DNA of 64,000 nt from Toxoplasma gondii ME49. Lineage: Eukaryota > Apicomplexa > Conoidasida > Eucoccidiorida > Sarcocystidae. Below the pieces are notes generated by a model that was given only the letters and a program-made list of their open reading frames with translations, did no database searches and was not told the DNA's origin. The position numbers and the translations under genes were made by a program. The stretch spans positions 248,001 through 312,000 of the forward strand of contig NC_031479.1 of NCBI RefSeq assembly GCF_000006565.2, given 5' to 3'. Positions 49,702 through 60,195 of the stretch are shown here, piece after piece. Numbering within the stretch: position 1 is the first letter of the stretch; every line of letters begins with the position of its first letter.

Positions 49702-50155
49702 TCACGTGCGGTTGTCATCCCTTGTGACTCTTTGAGTGTGGAGAACTTGGATACGGGAAACAAAGACGATGAGTAGATAAACCAGTATTCCAACTAGTAG
49801 CATGTACTCTCCAGAAAAAGGTAGACTGTTGAAACCTACAAATCCTACTTTACAATATCTTATGAGACGAGACTGCTCCAACTGCGCAACGTTCAGCTTG
49901 AACTTGTGACACTGCTGCCAGATATCAGGATTTCCCAGCTTGGAATGTCGAAGGGCACTGACACAAAGTTGCCATGAAGTGAGTGTGAATGCAACTTTTG
50001 CGGTGTGCTCGAGGCATTTCTGCGTCTCCTTGGAGTTCGAGCGACCTCGTAATTTCGCTGTATATATTAAACATTTTAAAATGGTAGAAGGGGAGCAAAC
50101 GGTCGCTAGAGACTCTTCATCCAGAGTACCTACTACATTTGACGTACGCAGCGAG
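49702..50155 (-). CDS. Possible terminal exon of an unidentified membrane protein
   Basis: This open stretch on the minus strand ends in TGA and reads about 150 residues. It contains several spaced cysteines (TVCSPST, LKCLIY, QKCLEH, QLCVSAL, QQCHKF, RYCKVG) and one strong predicted membrane segment near the end (MLLVGILVYLLIVFV) followed by a short basic tail. The frame has no upstream ATG. A TTCATCTCATTTAG acceptor-like site would begin the exon at 50155, but no convincing upstream exon was found. The function is not recognised and the entry may be chance. Confidence 0.25.
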
Positions 50156-50747
50156 CTAAATGAGATGAAGGGAACACTCAGAAGCACCACTAGATTTATG
50201 TACACAAGAATATTTCAACGTCGACCCGTTGCAGAATCGCGAAAGTACATCTGTGGTTAGCTGAGGGGTGAGTTGACAGGGAAAATAGAAGTATCTTTCA
50301 AAGCTATAGGTGCTGAAATTTCCAGAAATATGTTTTTCATGTTTCGCTGCTTGAAGGAACAACGAAAATGACTGGGCCAGTACGTCGACTACCGTGAATG
50401 CAAAGTGCCATGTCTTGCAACCGTTCGCAGCCCACACGGCGTCGACTCTGGAAAAGTGTTCATGAAAAAAGGACGCGTCTTTCTTGCTGTAGCTTTCCCC
50501 GTCATTATTCCCAGTTACACAAACAACAACAAAACTTATGCTTTTGCTTCCATCCTTTTGACACGAGAGATCCTGTCCTGCCCGGGGTGTGTTGAGATTC
50601 CGTACCCGCCGCTCTTGTCTCCTGCCACAGGTTGCATGTCTTCGAAACGCGTACCAGAAAGGAATTTCCTCCTCGCTTCGGCCTTACCTCTTCAATTTCC
50701 CTCATACATGTGCCCGTTTTTTACGAATATTTCTCCATTTCTCCCAG

Positions 50748-50879
50748 GAAACCCAGCAAAAGCGGACGTATGTGGAAGTGAGGCACAATAACAAAACCGT
50801 TGAGCTAGGTTTTGATGCGGTTCACAAAGGTTGCAGCTGTGGAGGATGTCGTCTTCTGTACTATATCAAAACAAGTTAG
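50748..50879 (+). CDS. Possible terminal exon with a CxCxxC motif
   Basis: After an acceptor-like TTCTCCATTTCTCCCAG, 44 codons run open to a TAG. They read ETQQKRTYVEVRHNN, then VELGFDAVHKG, then CSCGGCRLLYYIKTS. The regular beta-strand-like pattern and clustered cysteines look more protein-like than the surrounding sequence. Upstream exons could not be phased, although an open stretch at 50405-50560 (SGKVFMKKGRVFLAVAF) is a candidate. The family is not recognised. Confidence 0.25.
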   Translation, partial: ETQQKRTYVEVRHNNKTVELGFDAVHKGCSCGGCRLLYYIKTS

Positions 50880-51409
50880 TTGCCCGCATACGAGGCCAGA
50901 GGGAATAGAACGCATTTTCTCCCATGCAGTACTATATTTCCCAAGAAGAAAGATAAATGCGATCGGCTCCGATCGCAGTCGAACTCTAATCGCACCGCGA
51001 ACGTTTTGCTGCGCGGCCTCCACATCTTTTCATTGAAGTCTGCTCTCCCACCTGTTTCTCTATTGACCATGCCGCTCTCTTTTCTTTGGCTTCAAGAACC
51101 AAGGCAGACAAATATCCATTTATTCCTCTGTGAAGTGCACACATTGACGGAGCTCTCTGCACCGCTGCGTTCCTTATCTCGTCGTAAATCGCGCCGCACA
51201 GGAGGTTCTCGGCGTACCCAGCTCTTGTCTTGGAACGTGTGTCTGCTCTGAAGCGAACCCATGTCTTTTGTCTGACGTTGAGATGTCAAAAGAGAAGAAC
51301 TTTCCCACAGAAGCCTGCGGCCACGACGAGTTGATGCAGCCTGTCGACTGCCTCCCCCCATCGGAGCCGCCTGGACAACTTCCTCTTTGTCGCTTCCTCG
51401 CAAGTGAAC

Positions 51410-54400
51410 ATGGAGCTTGCTTCTGACGAGCTCGATTCTCCACACACACCTGCGGTCTCCTCTTTCGTATTGGCGCCGACGCCCTCCCGCTGTACTGCCT
51501 GGTCTACCGACGCTTCTTCTCTTGACTTTTTCTCTCCTGCGGCTCTCCCCTCCTCTGGGAACTCCTCCCGTCCTTGCTCCTCGGTGAAGCCTCCCGTGTT
51601 CTCCCCGCTGCATGCCTCGAAGGGCAGCGGCTTCTGGACGTTTGAGGATTCGGGGAAAAACGTGGTTCTCAAGGCTCGGGCGAGTTCCTTCTCTTTCTCT
51701 TCTCCCCTCCTCGCCCATCCTCTCTGTCACCTGGACCTCCTCGCTGGCGGCTGCAGGGAAAGGGAAAAAGAAGAACACATTTTCGCGGCCGCCTCTGCCT
51801 GCCCTGCATGCGCTGTCTCCGTCGCCCGCCTCCAAGCGGGAGACAGGGCAGTTGTCGAAGGGCCTCCTCACAGCGGTAAAACGTTTCTCCTCAAAGTAAG
51901 GCGACACCGGGGAATTCTTTGCATGTCTAGAGACACACAGAAACAACTTTCACACGCGCACACACACAAGGTGTGGTCTCTGTGTGCCTTTGGCTTTTTT
52001 TTCCACCGGCCTTCATTGCTTGGAGACGAGTTACTCGAGCCTATCTGTTTTCTTGACTGCCGTCCAGATCTTGTACGTCGGGCATCCACCGAACAAGTAT
52101 TTACCTGTCTTGCATGCAAGAGAGTTGGAGAGACAGAGTCTGCCCGTGCGTGTCCGGTCTCGCCCGTTGGTTGACGAGGCTTACCGCTGCGGTGTACGTA
52201 CACCACTGGCATGGCTGTTTGCAGCAAATGGCAGCGGAAATCGCGCTTGGGTGCTGCCCTCAATTTTTTCTTCCGGACTGTGGAAGCAGAAGGAAGGGCC
52301 AAGGCGTCCTCGTTCTTGCGTACGGAGGCGACCTGTCTCTTCATGATATTCGTGAAACGATTGAAGACATGCTCACCGCCAACTTCCAAGTAAGGAGACG
52401 ATGCTTCTTCTTTGTCAGGTGTCCTATCTGTCCTTTTTTAGACAGTCGTCGATGCACTCGTCCGCTGGTGTCTCAGCGGGTGTGTCTTCGCTCCGTGATG
52501 CCTCAATTCCCCCTTCTGGGTTTCCTGTCTCCGTCTGCTTTTGTTTTGTTGTCCCTTGCGACTTCTGAGTTTCCTACTTGCTCCCTCCCCCTAGTACTCG
52601 ACTGCAAAGTTGGGATTAAATCCAAGGTAGCGTCCTTGTTCCTTCATGCTTCTTGCTCGTGCCGCTACTTTCTTCTATTTATATTTCATTGTTCCACTGG
52701 TACTGCTGCTTCCATGAAAGCTGCTGTCGGTGAAACGCGTGGCTGAGTATCACATCGAACCACTCCGTCAGAGAGGTGTAAAATACTAGCTACTCTATCA
52801 TGTAAGATGTAGGAGGCTTGTGGAGTAGCATTAAACTGTTTCCGATGTGTCTTTTATGAGGCGCTGTAAACGCTCGACACTTTGCGAGTGTCATAAATGT
52901 TTTCGGTCTGTCTTCTGCATCTGCTGCTCTTCCGCGCCCAGGCTTCTAGGCTCTGTTGCCGGGCGGAACACGCTGGCTGTTGGCCCTCTCCACTTTCCTC
53001 GTTTGCTTCTGCCGGAGAAAAGAGCAGAATGCGACATATCGTGAGCTGCATGGCTGAGCAGGCTCTCCGGTACGATCACCATGGATTGCTGTCGCATGTG
53101 CTCTCGAGTTCTGTTCCGTTTCTGCAAAGTCTGAGAGCAGCAGAGAAGCAACTCTAGCCTGTGCTCGAGTAGTTTCCAGTTCTTTTGACCCAACATGGTT
53201 TTTGAGATGACCGCTTGTCTGTGCAGCCAAGGAGCGAGGGAAGCCTTTCTCTCTCAGTTGTTTCGTCAGCGTCTGCCCGATGCTGGGTGCTATATGTACA
53301 CTCCAGGGTTCACCAGGCAACCTATCCCACGGACTGGTGGCGTGTCTCGTTCATTCGGTTGTCCCCCCTAGTGCTTGCTCGGTTTCGCTTCAGTTGTTTG
53401 CCTTCATTCACTAAGCGCCACTGCCTGCTGCTTCTCTTTTCTTTCCTCTGTTTTCCCCAGACACGTGTTCGTCATCAACGTTTATACACCGCTTCAGCTG
53501 CTGCACATCGCCAAGTGGCTGCCCTTCTTTTTCTGCGCCCACCCCAGCGTTCGAGCGCTCCTCGTGGACGGAGTCATCAAGAACGTGGCGTCTGCTATGG
53601 CGGAGTCTCCGGCGGGACCTGGTCGAACGTTTTTCTCTTTTAGCTCCCGAGGTCGAGGGGTGGACGCGATGCGCACAGAGGGGAGAAAACGGAGAAGAAC
53701 GGAGGCGCACTATGAGGGACAAGGCCCTGCGCAGGACTCGTCTCAGTCGAACCACAGTACCTCTCCGTTCTTTTCCTCTACCTGCTATCCATCTTTAGAT
53801 GCGAGTCGGAACTCCCCTCCCGCCACTGGGGGCCCCTGCCCGTTCCGGGGGCCGACGCACAGCATGCACCTGCTCACACTGGCCGTTCAGCAGATCCTGC
53901 GGTTGCACCAAGAGGAACGCTTGCTTCTGGTTTACACGAAACAGTTCTCTGCCTCGATCGAGGGGAAGAACAAAGGGGAAGACAGCGTTTCACTTCCGCT
54001 CTCGGTTCCACGTTTCGCCGCAAAGCAAGAGCCGTTAGAGAGGCCGACCGCTCAGCGCCATGGGGAAGGTAACCTGGACTGTCCGTACACCTCAGATAGC
54101 GCGTTGCTCGGGTTCCACAAAGGGGTGAAAGCGTGCGTCGCTGAAGGCGGTTTGTTATCAGGAAAAACGGCGGTTGGGGCGCATTCTTCCTGCTCGGACG
54201 AGACTGTTTCAGGTTCTCGCAGCTCCAAATCGTTCCACGATTTACAAAAGCGAGCACGCACGCACATGTCAACGGATGCCTTTGTAGCCAGGAACGGAAG
54301 CACAGAAGCCAGGAGTGGCAACCCTGTCGAGGGAATTCCGGGAAACGAGGAAATGTGGCAAAATGTGAAATTTTTGCGCTTCCCCAAATGCTCTGTCGGT

Positions 54401-55129
54401 GCCCTGCTCCGCAATGTAGCTACTGCCGCCACGAGTGAACGTAGGTCGCCGGTTCTTAGATGCCCCCATTGCAGATCTCGCGCTGCAAGTCAATTATCAC
54501 GAAGCACCGGAACTGTGTGGGCGAACATCCCACGCAGACACTACCGGGTGTTTCAGTTTCAATTCGTTCGAGCGGAGTCCAGTGTCACTTGTGACCCCAT
54601 ACCAATCAAAGGCACACGTAGACCGACAGAAAAGCGTGTATTTACCGAGAAGAAGAACTCGCTGCACTCGCCAGGTACCTTCCTGGCCTGTTTGTGTAGC
54701 TGGCGTTCTGCTGATGATTTCGGTCGTTATCCCGTTTCGCTTAAAAAAGCCGTGTCCGGTCCAGATATGGTAGCTCAGTCCGGAGGCAGCTGCAGCAGAC
54801 AAATCACTGGCGTGGTAGTTGGGGGGCGCCATGTTGTCAGGGAAGGCAGGGTGAGTGACTGGGACAGACAGGAGAGATCATCGGGTGACTTGCGTGGGAA
54901 CCAGCAGAACGACAGGACAAGTGAAGCACGCGAGCAAGAGGAGCAAGAGAAAGGCAAAGAACACTGCTTTAGTCGAGATCCGTTACTTGCCGTTGTTCAG
55001 GGAAAAGGCGAACAAACCAGGGAAACCAGAGCTGCGACAACTGTACCTGAGAAACCGCGCTGTGCTGCCTGTGGCGTTTTCTTCTTTTTAACAAAGGACG
55101 GGCAACGCGACTTCGTGTTGCCTGTATAA
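51410..55129 (+). CDS. RecA/RAD51-paralog ATPase, XRCC2-like (4 exons)
   Basis: This is probably a RAD51-paralog acting in homologous-recombination repair. Exons are 51410-51895, 52225-52389, 52942-53069 and 53461-55129; 2448 nt encode 815 aa plus TAA. Exon 1 ends with VARLQAGDRAVVEG and Walker A GPPHSGKT (151-158), split from the following helix at the usual place. Exon 2 gives the strand VLVLAYGGDLSLHDIRETIEDML, matching the XRCC2 stretch that starts VLFIDTDYHFDML. Exon 4 opens HVFVINVYTPLQLLH and then FCAHPSVRALLVDGV (Walker B-like, Asp296), close to FCSHPSLCLLILDSL of human XRCC2. VQQILRLHQEERLLLVYTKQ near residue 400 corresponds to the next core strand. Human XRCC2 is 280 aa; the excess is a non-conserved 130-residue N-terminus and a long Ser/Arg-rich C-terminal half. 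Exon 3 is the weakest part, chosen because its acceptor and GTACGA donor are the pair that repairs the phase. It could equally be another RAD51 paralog. Confidence 0.65.
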
Positions 55130-56611
55130 CATGTTCGTCTCGTGGAGACAAGATTACGATTGAATCGTTTTTTATAATTTCACCGATTATGAGACTCATG
55201 ACCAAGGAGGGGAGGCTTGCCTGGTTTCAGCACTCGAGCCTTCGGTCGCTTCGTGCGAATCAGACATATATATAGCTCTTTTTTGTTTGCTTCTGCCACC
55301 AGATCCAGCCCGATACAATGGCCGCTGTTGTGTAGGAAACGGTTGGCAGTCGATGGTGTACGATGTATGTGCGTGACACGGATAGTGCACCCGTTAGAGA
55401 ACCGACAAAACATCGCCAGGGAACTCAGTCAGTGTGTTTTGACGACACTGACTTCCCTTTTGGTTCTCTGCTGAATTTCACTTTCCACTCGTGGTAGCTC
55501 GATCTCATGTCGCCTCGAGCCCGCATTGACTAATGGAGCTGGTCGCTTTTGTGTTTGCTGCGTCGAGGCTCGTCAACGACTCTTTCGAATCATTATGAAA
55601 GTCCTAGTTCGAAAAAATTCGTGACACTGCGTGTAATTCAGTCGCTTCTGAAGCGGAGCTGCCTCGCTTGCAGTGGTGAGAGATTACATACTGGCAAAAA
55701 CCTTTCTCCAGAGGGTTTCTCTACATGGTTCCATTGCTCGAAGTGCGGAACAATCACGTTCCAAAGTCCTAGTAGGTAGTACCACCAAACGGAAATTGTA
55801 TTCTGTTTCTTTGAGTGTTCGTCAATAAGGAAAAAGCTCGGTGGCACTGTCCGAGTGGCGCAGCATCCGAATAAGCTGCGAACGAAGGCATCGTACGCTC
55901 TCTGCTGAAATGCTGGCCTTCTTGTAAGGCATGTGACAAAGCCAAGAGTGACCCAGGGAGCTTTTTCCCCGTGTGCTTCGTTGGCAGTCAGTTCCAGTTC
56001 CAGAGATGACCATCTTTAAAAAACAGACGTTCATGCGGATTATTATCTAGATGCAGATCAATATTTCTCTTTGGCACAGTGAAGAAAGGCAAGAGCACTG
56101 CGTTGTCTCTTGGATGCAACGGCGCCACAGAGCCTGTGGCGATCCGATCAACACAGCACATCTCTCTGTTGACTCTCAAGCACGAGGTGAGGAATACGAG
56201 TGTACACAGCAAACTCCCTGACAGATCCTCGTGATGATTCTCCACAGTTAAAAATATCCTTTTTCGAATCGCGCCATTTTGTGCTGAGCTGCGATGACCC
56301 ATCAGGGTCTGTATTCCTATTCCCGAACTCTATCCTCTAGCATCACCCTATCGCCCCACCGAACCGCAAATCGGTACTGAGTATGGCTCCAGTCATGACA
56401 TACAAACAAACAGTTCTTCATGACTGCTCTAAGCTTCCACCTCACTGGACCGCGTAAGACAGATACAAGAGTTGGATTTCAATACCTACGACATTGAGCC
56501 GCTCGTCTCGGTGCGGCTGCCAGTTTTTTTTCGCGGCGTCTTCGGCCGTCTCAAACCAAAAAACAAAAGCATGCACGAACCAGAGGCTATGCTTTACTTG
56601 ACACCCCCCGC
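55130..56611. other. Convergent space between the XRCC2-like and coiled-coil genes
   Basis: This is expected to hold two 3' UTRs. An ATG-less frame ending near 55780 contains two CxxC pairs spaced like a zinc ribbon (see findings). Otherwise no feature is visible. Confidence 0.55.
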
Positions 56612-59600
56612 CTACGCAGAGACGGTCCGAGTCTTCCCGGCGGCAACGGCTGCCGGACTCAAGTTCACGGGGGACTTTGCTTTGGGGCTGGACTTTTCAC
56701 GCTTGACCGTGGCTCGCGGTTTGGCCACGCCCGCTGCACGCTGCTTTTCGAGCAAGTTTGTCCCTAAGGCAGCGAGATGCTCTGGTACATTTTGCGGCAT
56801 GTGTTCGACGCTTCCTGACGCGGTTGAGGCGGCCCGGTCAGTGCCCATTTTCGCGGCTAGGGGTCGCTGTTCCAGAAAGCCCGGATACAGAAGGAACTGC
56901 ATGTGTTTTGCTCCTGCGACACCATGCTCGCCCTGGGCGTGCTGCATCGAGATGAGTTGCTGCTGCAGGAGGTACTCCACGGGAGTCTGTGCAACCTCAC
57001 CTTTATAGCCGAGTGCAACCGGGGTCGAGACGCCGGGCGCGAGCAAGTCTGCGCTCCCTCGTTTCTTCACCACTCTGGCTCGGCGTGCCACGGTTTTCGC
57101 CGGCTTTCGCCTAGGTTGAGTCTTCTTTTTGATCCCTGAAGTGCCCTTGGCCTTTTTGCCCTTAGACCCCTTGGCTCCGGTCCCCGAGGCCTTGCTCTTG
57201 CGTGCGCCACCTTCCTTCGTTCTCTTCTTCTTCCCCGTCTTCTTCTTGCCTCCCGCATTCGCCTTCTTCCCCTTCACTGCCTTCTTCTTCCCCTTCACTG
57301 TCTTCTTCTTCCCCTTCACTGCCTTCTTCTTCCCCTTCACTGCCTTCTTCTTAGACGAGCCGCCCTTGCTCAACAACGACGTGGCCGGGATAACGATCGC
57401 TGAGAAAAAAACAAACGAAACAGGTGGTTGTCCACTGTGCTACGGAACCCGGAAAGCGAGACAAGACCAGAGATCCCGACGAGTGGAACACCGACTGGAG
57501 GTCACAGAATGACGTGGAAAGCGTTGAAATATCTGTCAAGAAAGAAAGGAATCGGAGGTTACCAAAAAGCTCGAGTTTCGCTTGCCTGCCCTGTTATCAG
57601 GTCTCTCGACAATCATCAAAAGAAGCTCTGAGACTACGTGACAGTTTCTCTCGAGTCAGTCTTAGTGCCAAATAGGCGAGGTGGAGAACAGGAATGCGCC
57701 GTCGGTTTCGAACAACAACCATGAGCAACAAATTCTTCTATCGGGCACTAATAGAACAAAGGGGAAGAGATGAATAGACCTCCATGCGCACTTAGGTTCC
57801 TTCCCGGCAAACGAAGACACACACGAGCGAAACCTTCTCTGTATCTCGTAACTGAAATCAGATGTGGATTGGATGTGTACAGTGTGCGATGTCTGCAGTA
57901 GAGTCAGCGTCTAGCAAGTTGTAGCATGTTCGACTGAAACAGGGGAGATGGTGGCGAAAATGTTCTCAAGCGACGGACGACGGTGTCGTCCCGCTTTCAC
58001 ATATGGAGGGCGGCAGGGTCGAAATGTAGACTGTTGCTTGCTAGAACAACAACCATATAACATGGAGAAAAATTCCAATCAGATATGTTATCAAGTGGTG
58101 TGTTACCAACAGGTTGACTGCCGTTATCTTGGTGTGATAGTTCCTTCAAACCCAAAGCCGCCCTCGTACGAAAGGAATCCATCACCTATGGCCTGTTTGT
58201 ACCTCCGTCATCCCTTAGTCATCTAGGATAACTACATGGGATTTACGCTCTGAATACCCCAACGCTAATACGTCAACAAATCATGACACGAAGTATAATA
58301 GTGAACGGGTGGCTTACAAGGTCCCGGAGCACCGGCCAGTCGTGCGGCGTTCAAGACGTTTGCGACTTCGACGCAGAAGTCGCGGAGAACAGCATCGAGC
58401 TTCGAGGTGTCGCCGCTTTCCTGGGTAGAAATCAGGAAGCAAAAACAACAGCCTGTTTTTCCCTGAGTCGCAACCCCCCCGCTGACAATGTTGAGCCGAC
58501 TCTGTTCTGTCTCCGTCGTGGTGTAAAACAAGCACCAATAGCACGGTTGTCTGTAGTTCGAATGCATTTGAATACTTTTTAAGCTGTACAAAAATAATCA
58601 TATTCCCTGTGGTAGTCTTTCTCCAGAGTCCGTCTGCACGGCATATTCGGGTCGGATGTGGCTAATGCCGGCAACCGATATTTTTTAGGCTTCGGAATAT
58701 CATTGGAAGAAGAGGTAGATTGACCTTCCTACGAGCGGAGCTACTAAAAACTCATCGAATTCCCAGACTTGCTGTGGACTTACGCGAAAGGTAGACACGG
58801 TCTCAATCGTTTTCACGACCTTATCGCGCAACTCGTTGAGGGAGCTCTCGGCACTGGAAACGAAACGCATGGAACAAAAACCTGACACGATTTTTCCAAC
58901 AGGAATGAGTATTGTAGAAATAGAACCAGTTGAACACCATGTAATAATATAACAAAGATGCCGAACGAATAACGATAGGGCAGCAAACATACACGGATGA
59001 CTACGGGCTGGCGAGGCGCACAACTCTTCAAGCCATCATCTGTCTCAAGCACAAAATCAAGGGTGGGCACCTAAACTGCATTGAGTTGTTATCCCCGTCT
59101 GTTAGGATGTGTATTTGTCGCGACAAAGCGGGCGGCGTCAAACAGCGACTCTTTCATGAAGAGTGGCCCTACTGCTAGAGTTACCACTTACATTTTCGTC
59201 TCCTTTTGGAGTTCGATGTTCTTCTTTTTCAGCTCAGCGGTTTCGTATTCGAGCTGGAGCTGGAGCTGCTCCAGAGCAGCATTCTTTTTCTCCAGTTGGT
59301 TCTCAGTTTCAAACAGTCTGATAGCTTGGATGCGGTTCGTCTCGTGGAACTCAGTGAGGGCCTCATCCAGCTGCTCGTTCTGCTCCTCCAGTGCCGCGTG
59401 CTCCGTGCTAACGTAGTCAGCGCTGGTGCACAAGAAGCATTGAAAGTTGTGCATCCATCCCTTGGCTTTTTCCGACGATTCCTGAGTCGATTCTTTGCCG
59501 GCCGACGCTGCGCGGCCCGCCCGCCTGGAGGCCGCCCCCCACGCCAGGCTGGCTCTTCCCGGCAGCGCGGCGCCTCTGCCCGAGAATCCTGGGACGTTTA

Positions 59601-60195
59601 AGTCCGACTGTTGACTGTGGTTTGCCGCTGAGTGCCTGGTGATGCCGAAAATTGTCTTCTTTCGGTACGGTTTCTTCACTCTACCCAACACTTCGTCCGC
59701 GGGACACGCCGCGCGACCAAAGGAATCGAAGACTCGCGGGTCCTTCGGTCCTTCCTCAATGGCGAGAACCTCGTAGCTTTTGTGTCTCAGCATCTTGTTT
59801 CGCGGAAACGAGTACTTGAACTTGCTCGGGATCAGCGGGTGCAGTTCGCCGACAGGAGGCGCCGGGGGTGCGCTGTAGAAAACGTTGTTTCCACATGGTT
59901 TTAGCGAGCAAACTGGGGTTTCATACCCTGTACTTGGGGAGGTCTGGCACAGTCCCCGTCCATCGGGAGGTGCGAGGGAACTCTGAGAGTTCGCGCCAAA
60001 GATTCCTGATTCCGACGGTGCGTACATCGGCACCAGCTGGTTCGACGCCATGGGGGCTGAGGGTGTCACAGACTGCGGATGTTGGTACGGATACGGAACT
60101 GCGAGGGTAGAAGGTCCTGCCATGGTCGGAGACCCCGGAACCGCATGTACATTCCCCGAAGCCGGGACTTTGTGCAACTGAACGACGTCTGCCAT
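56612..60195 (-). CDS. Coiled-coil protein with lysine-rich repeat tract (4 exons)
   Basis: I do not recognise this gene. Exons in transcription order: 60195-59192, 58853-58784, 58420-58318, 57399-56612. They total 1965 nt (654 aa plus TAG); all introns are GT-AG and in phase. The ATG sits in a strong context (CACCATGG). Residues 1-250 are Pro/Ser-rich and then basic, with a conserved-looking core (KYSFPRNKMLRHKSYEVLAI and PYRKKTIFGITRH). Residues about 258-358 form an uninterrupted heptad-rich coiled coil (EHAALEEQNEQLDEAL to ELRDKVVKTIETV) that continues across the exon 1/2 junction, which supports the model. Exon 3 adds a helical segment. Exon 4 begins SIVIPATSLLSKGG and then holds four AVKGKKK-type heptads and further Lys/Gly/Arg-rich sequence before an Ala/Gln-rich end. 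There is no signal peptide or membrane segment. A cytoskeletal or scaffolding role is only inferred from composition. The gene converges with the XRCC2-like gene. Confidence 0.8.
57265..57356 (-). repeat. 21-nt repeat encoding lysine-rich heptads
   Basis: About four copies of a 21-nt unit (plus-strand CCTTCACTGCCTTCTTCTTCC) encode KKAVKGK-type heptads near the start of exon 4 of the coiled-coil gene. One copy has Thr in place of Ala. The tract is in-frame and could vary in copy number between isolates. Confidence 0.9.

Larger units (their letters stand above)
48798..51409. other. Intergenic space between the SRS antigen and the XRCC2-like gene
   Basis: Apart from the two weak candidate exons at 49702-50155 (minus) and 50748-50879 (plus), nothing is recognisable. 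The first few hundred bases should be the 3' UTR of the SRS gene. Confidence 0.5.
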
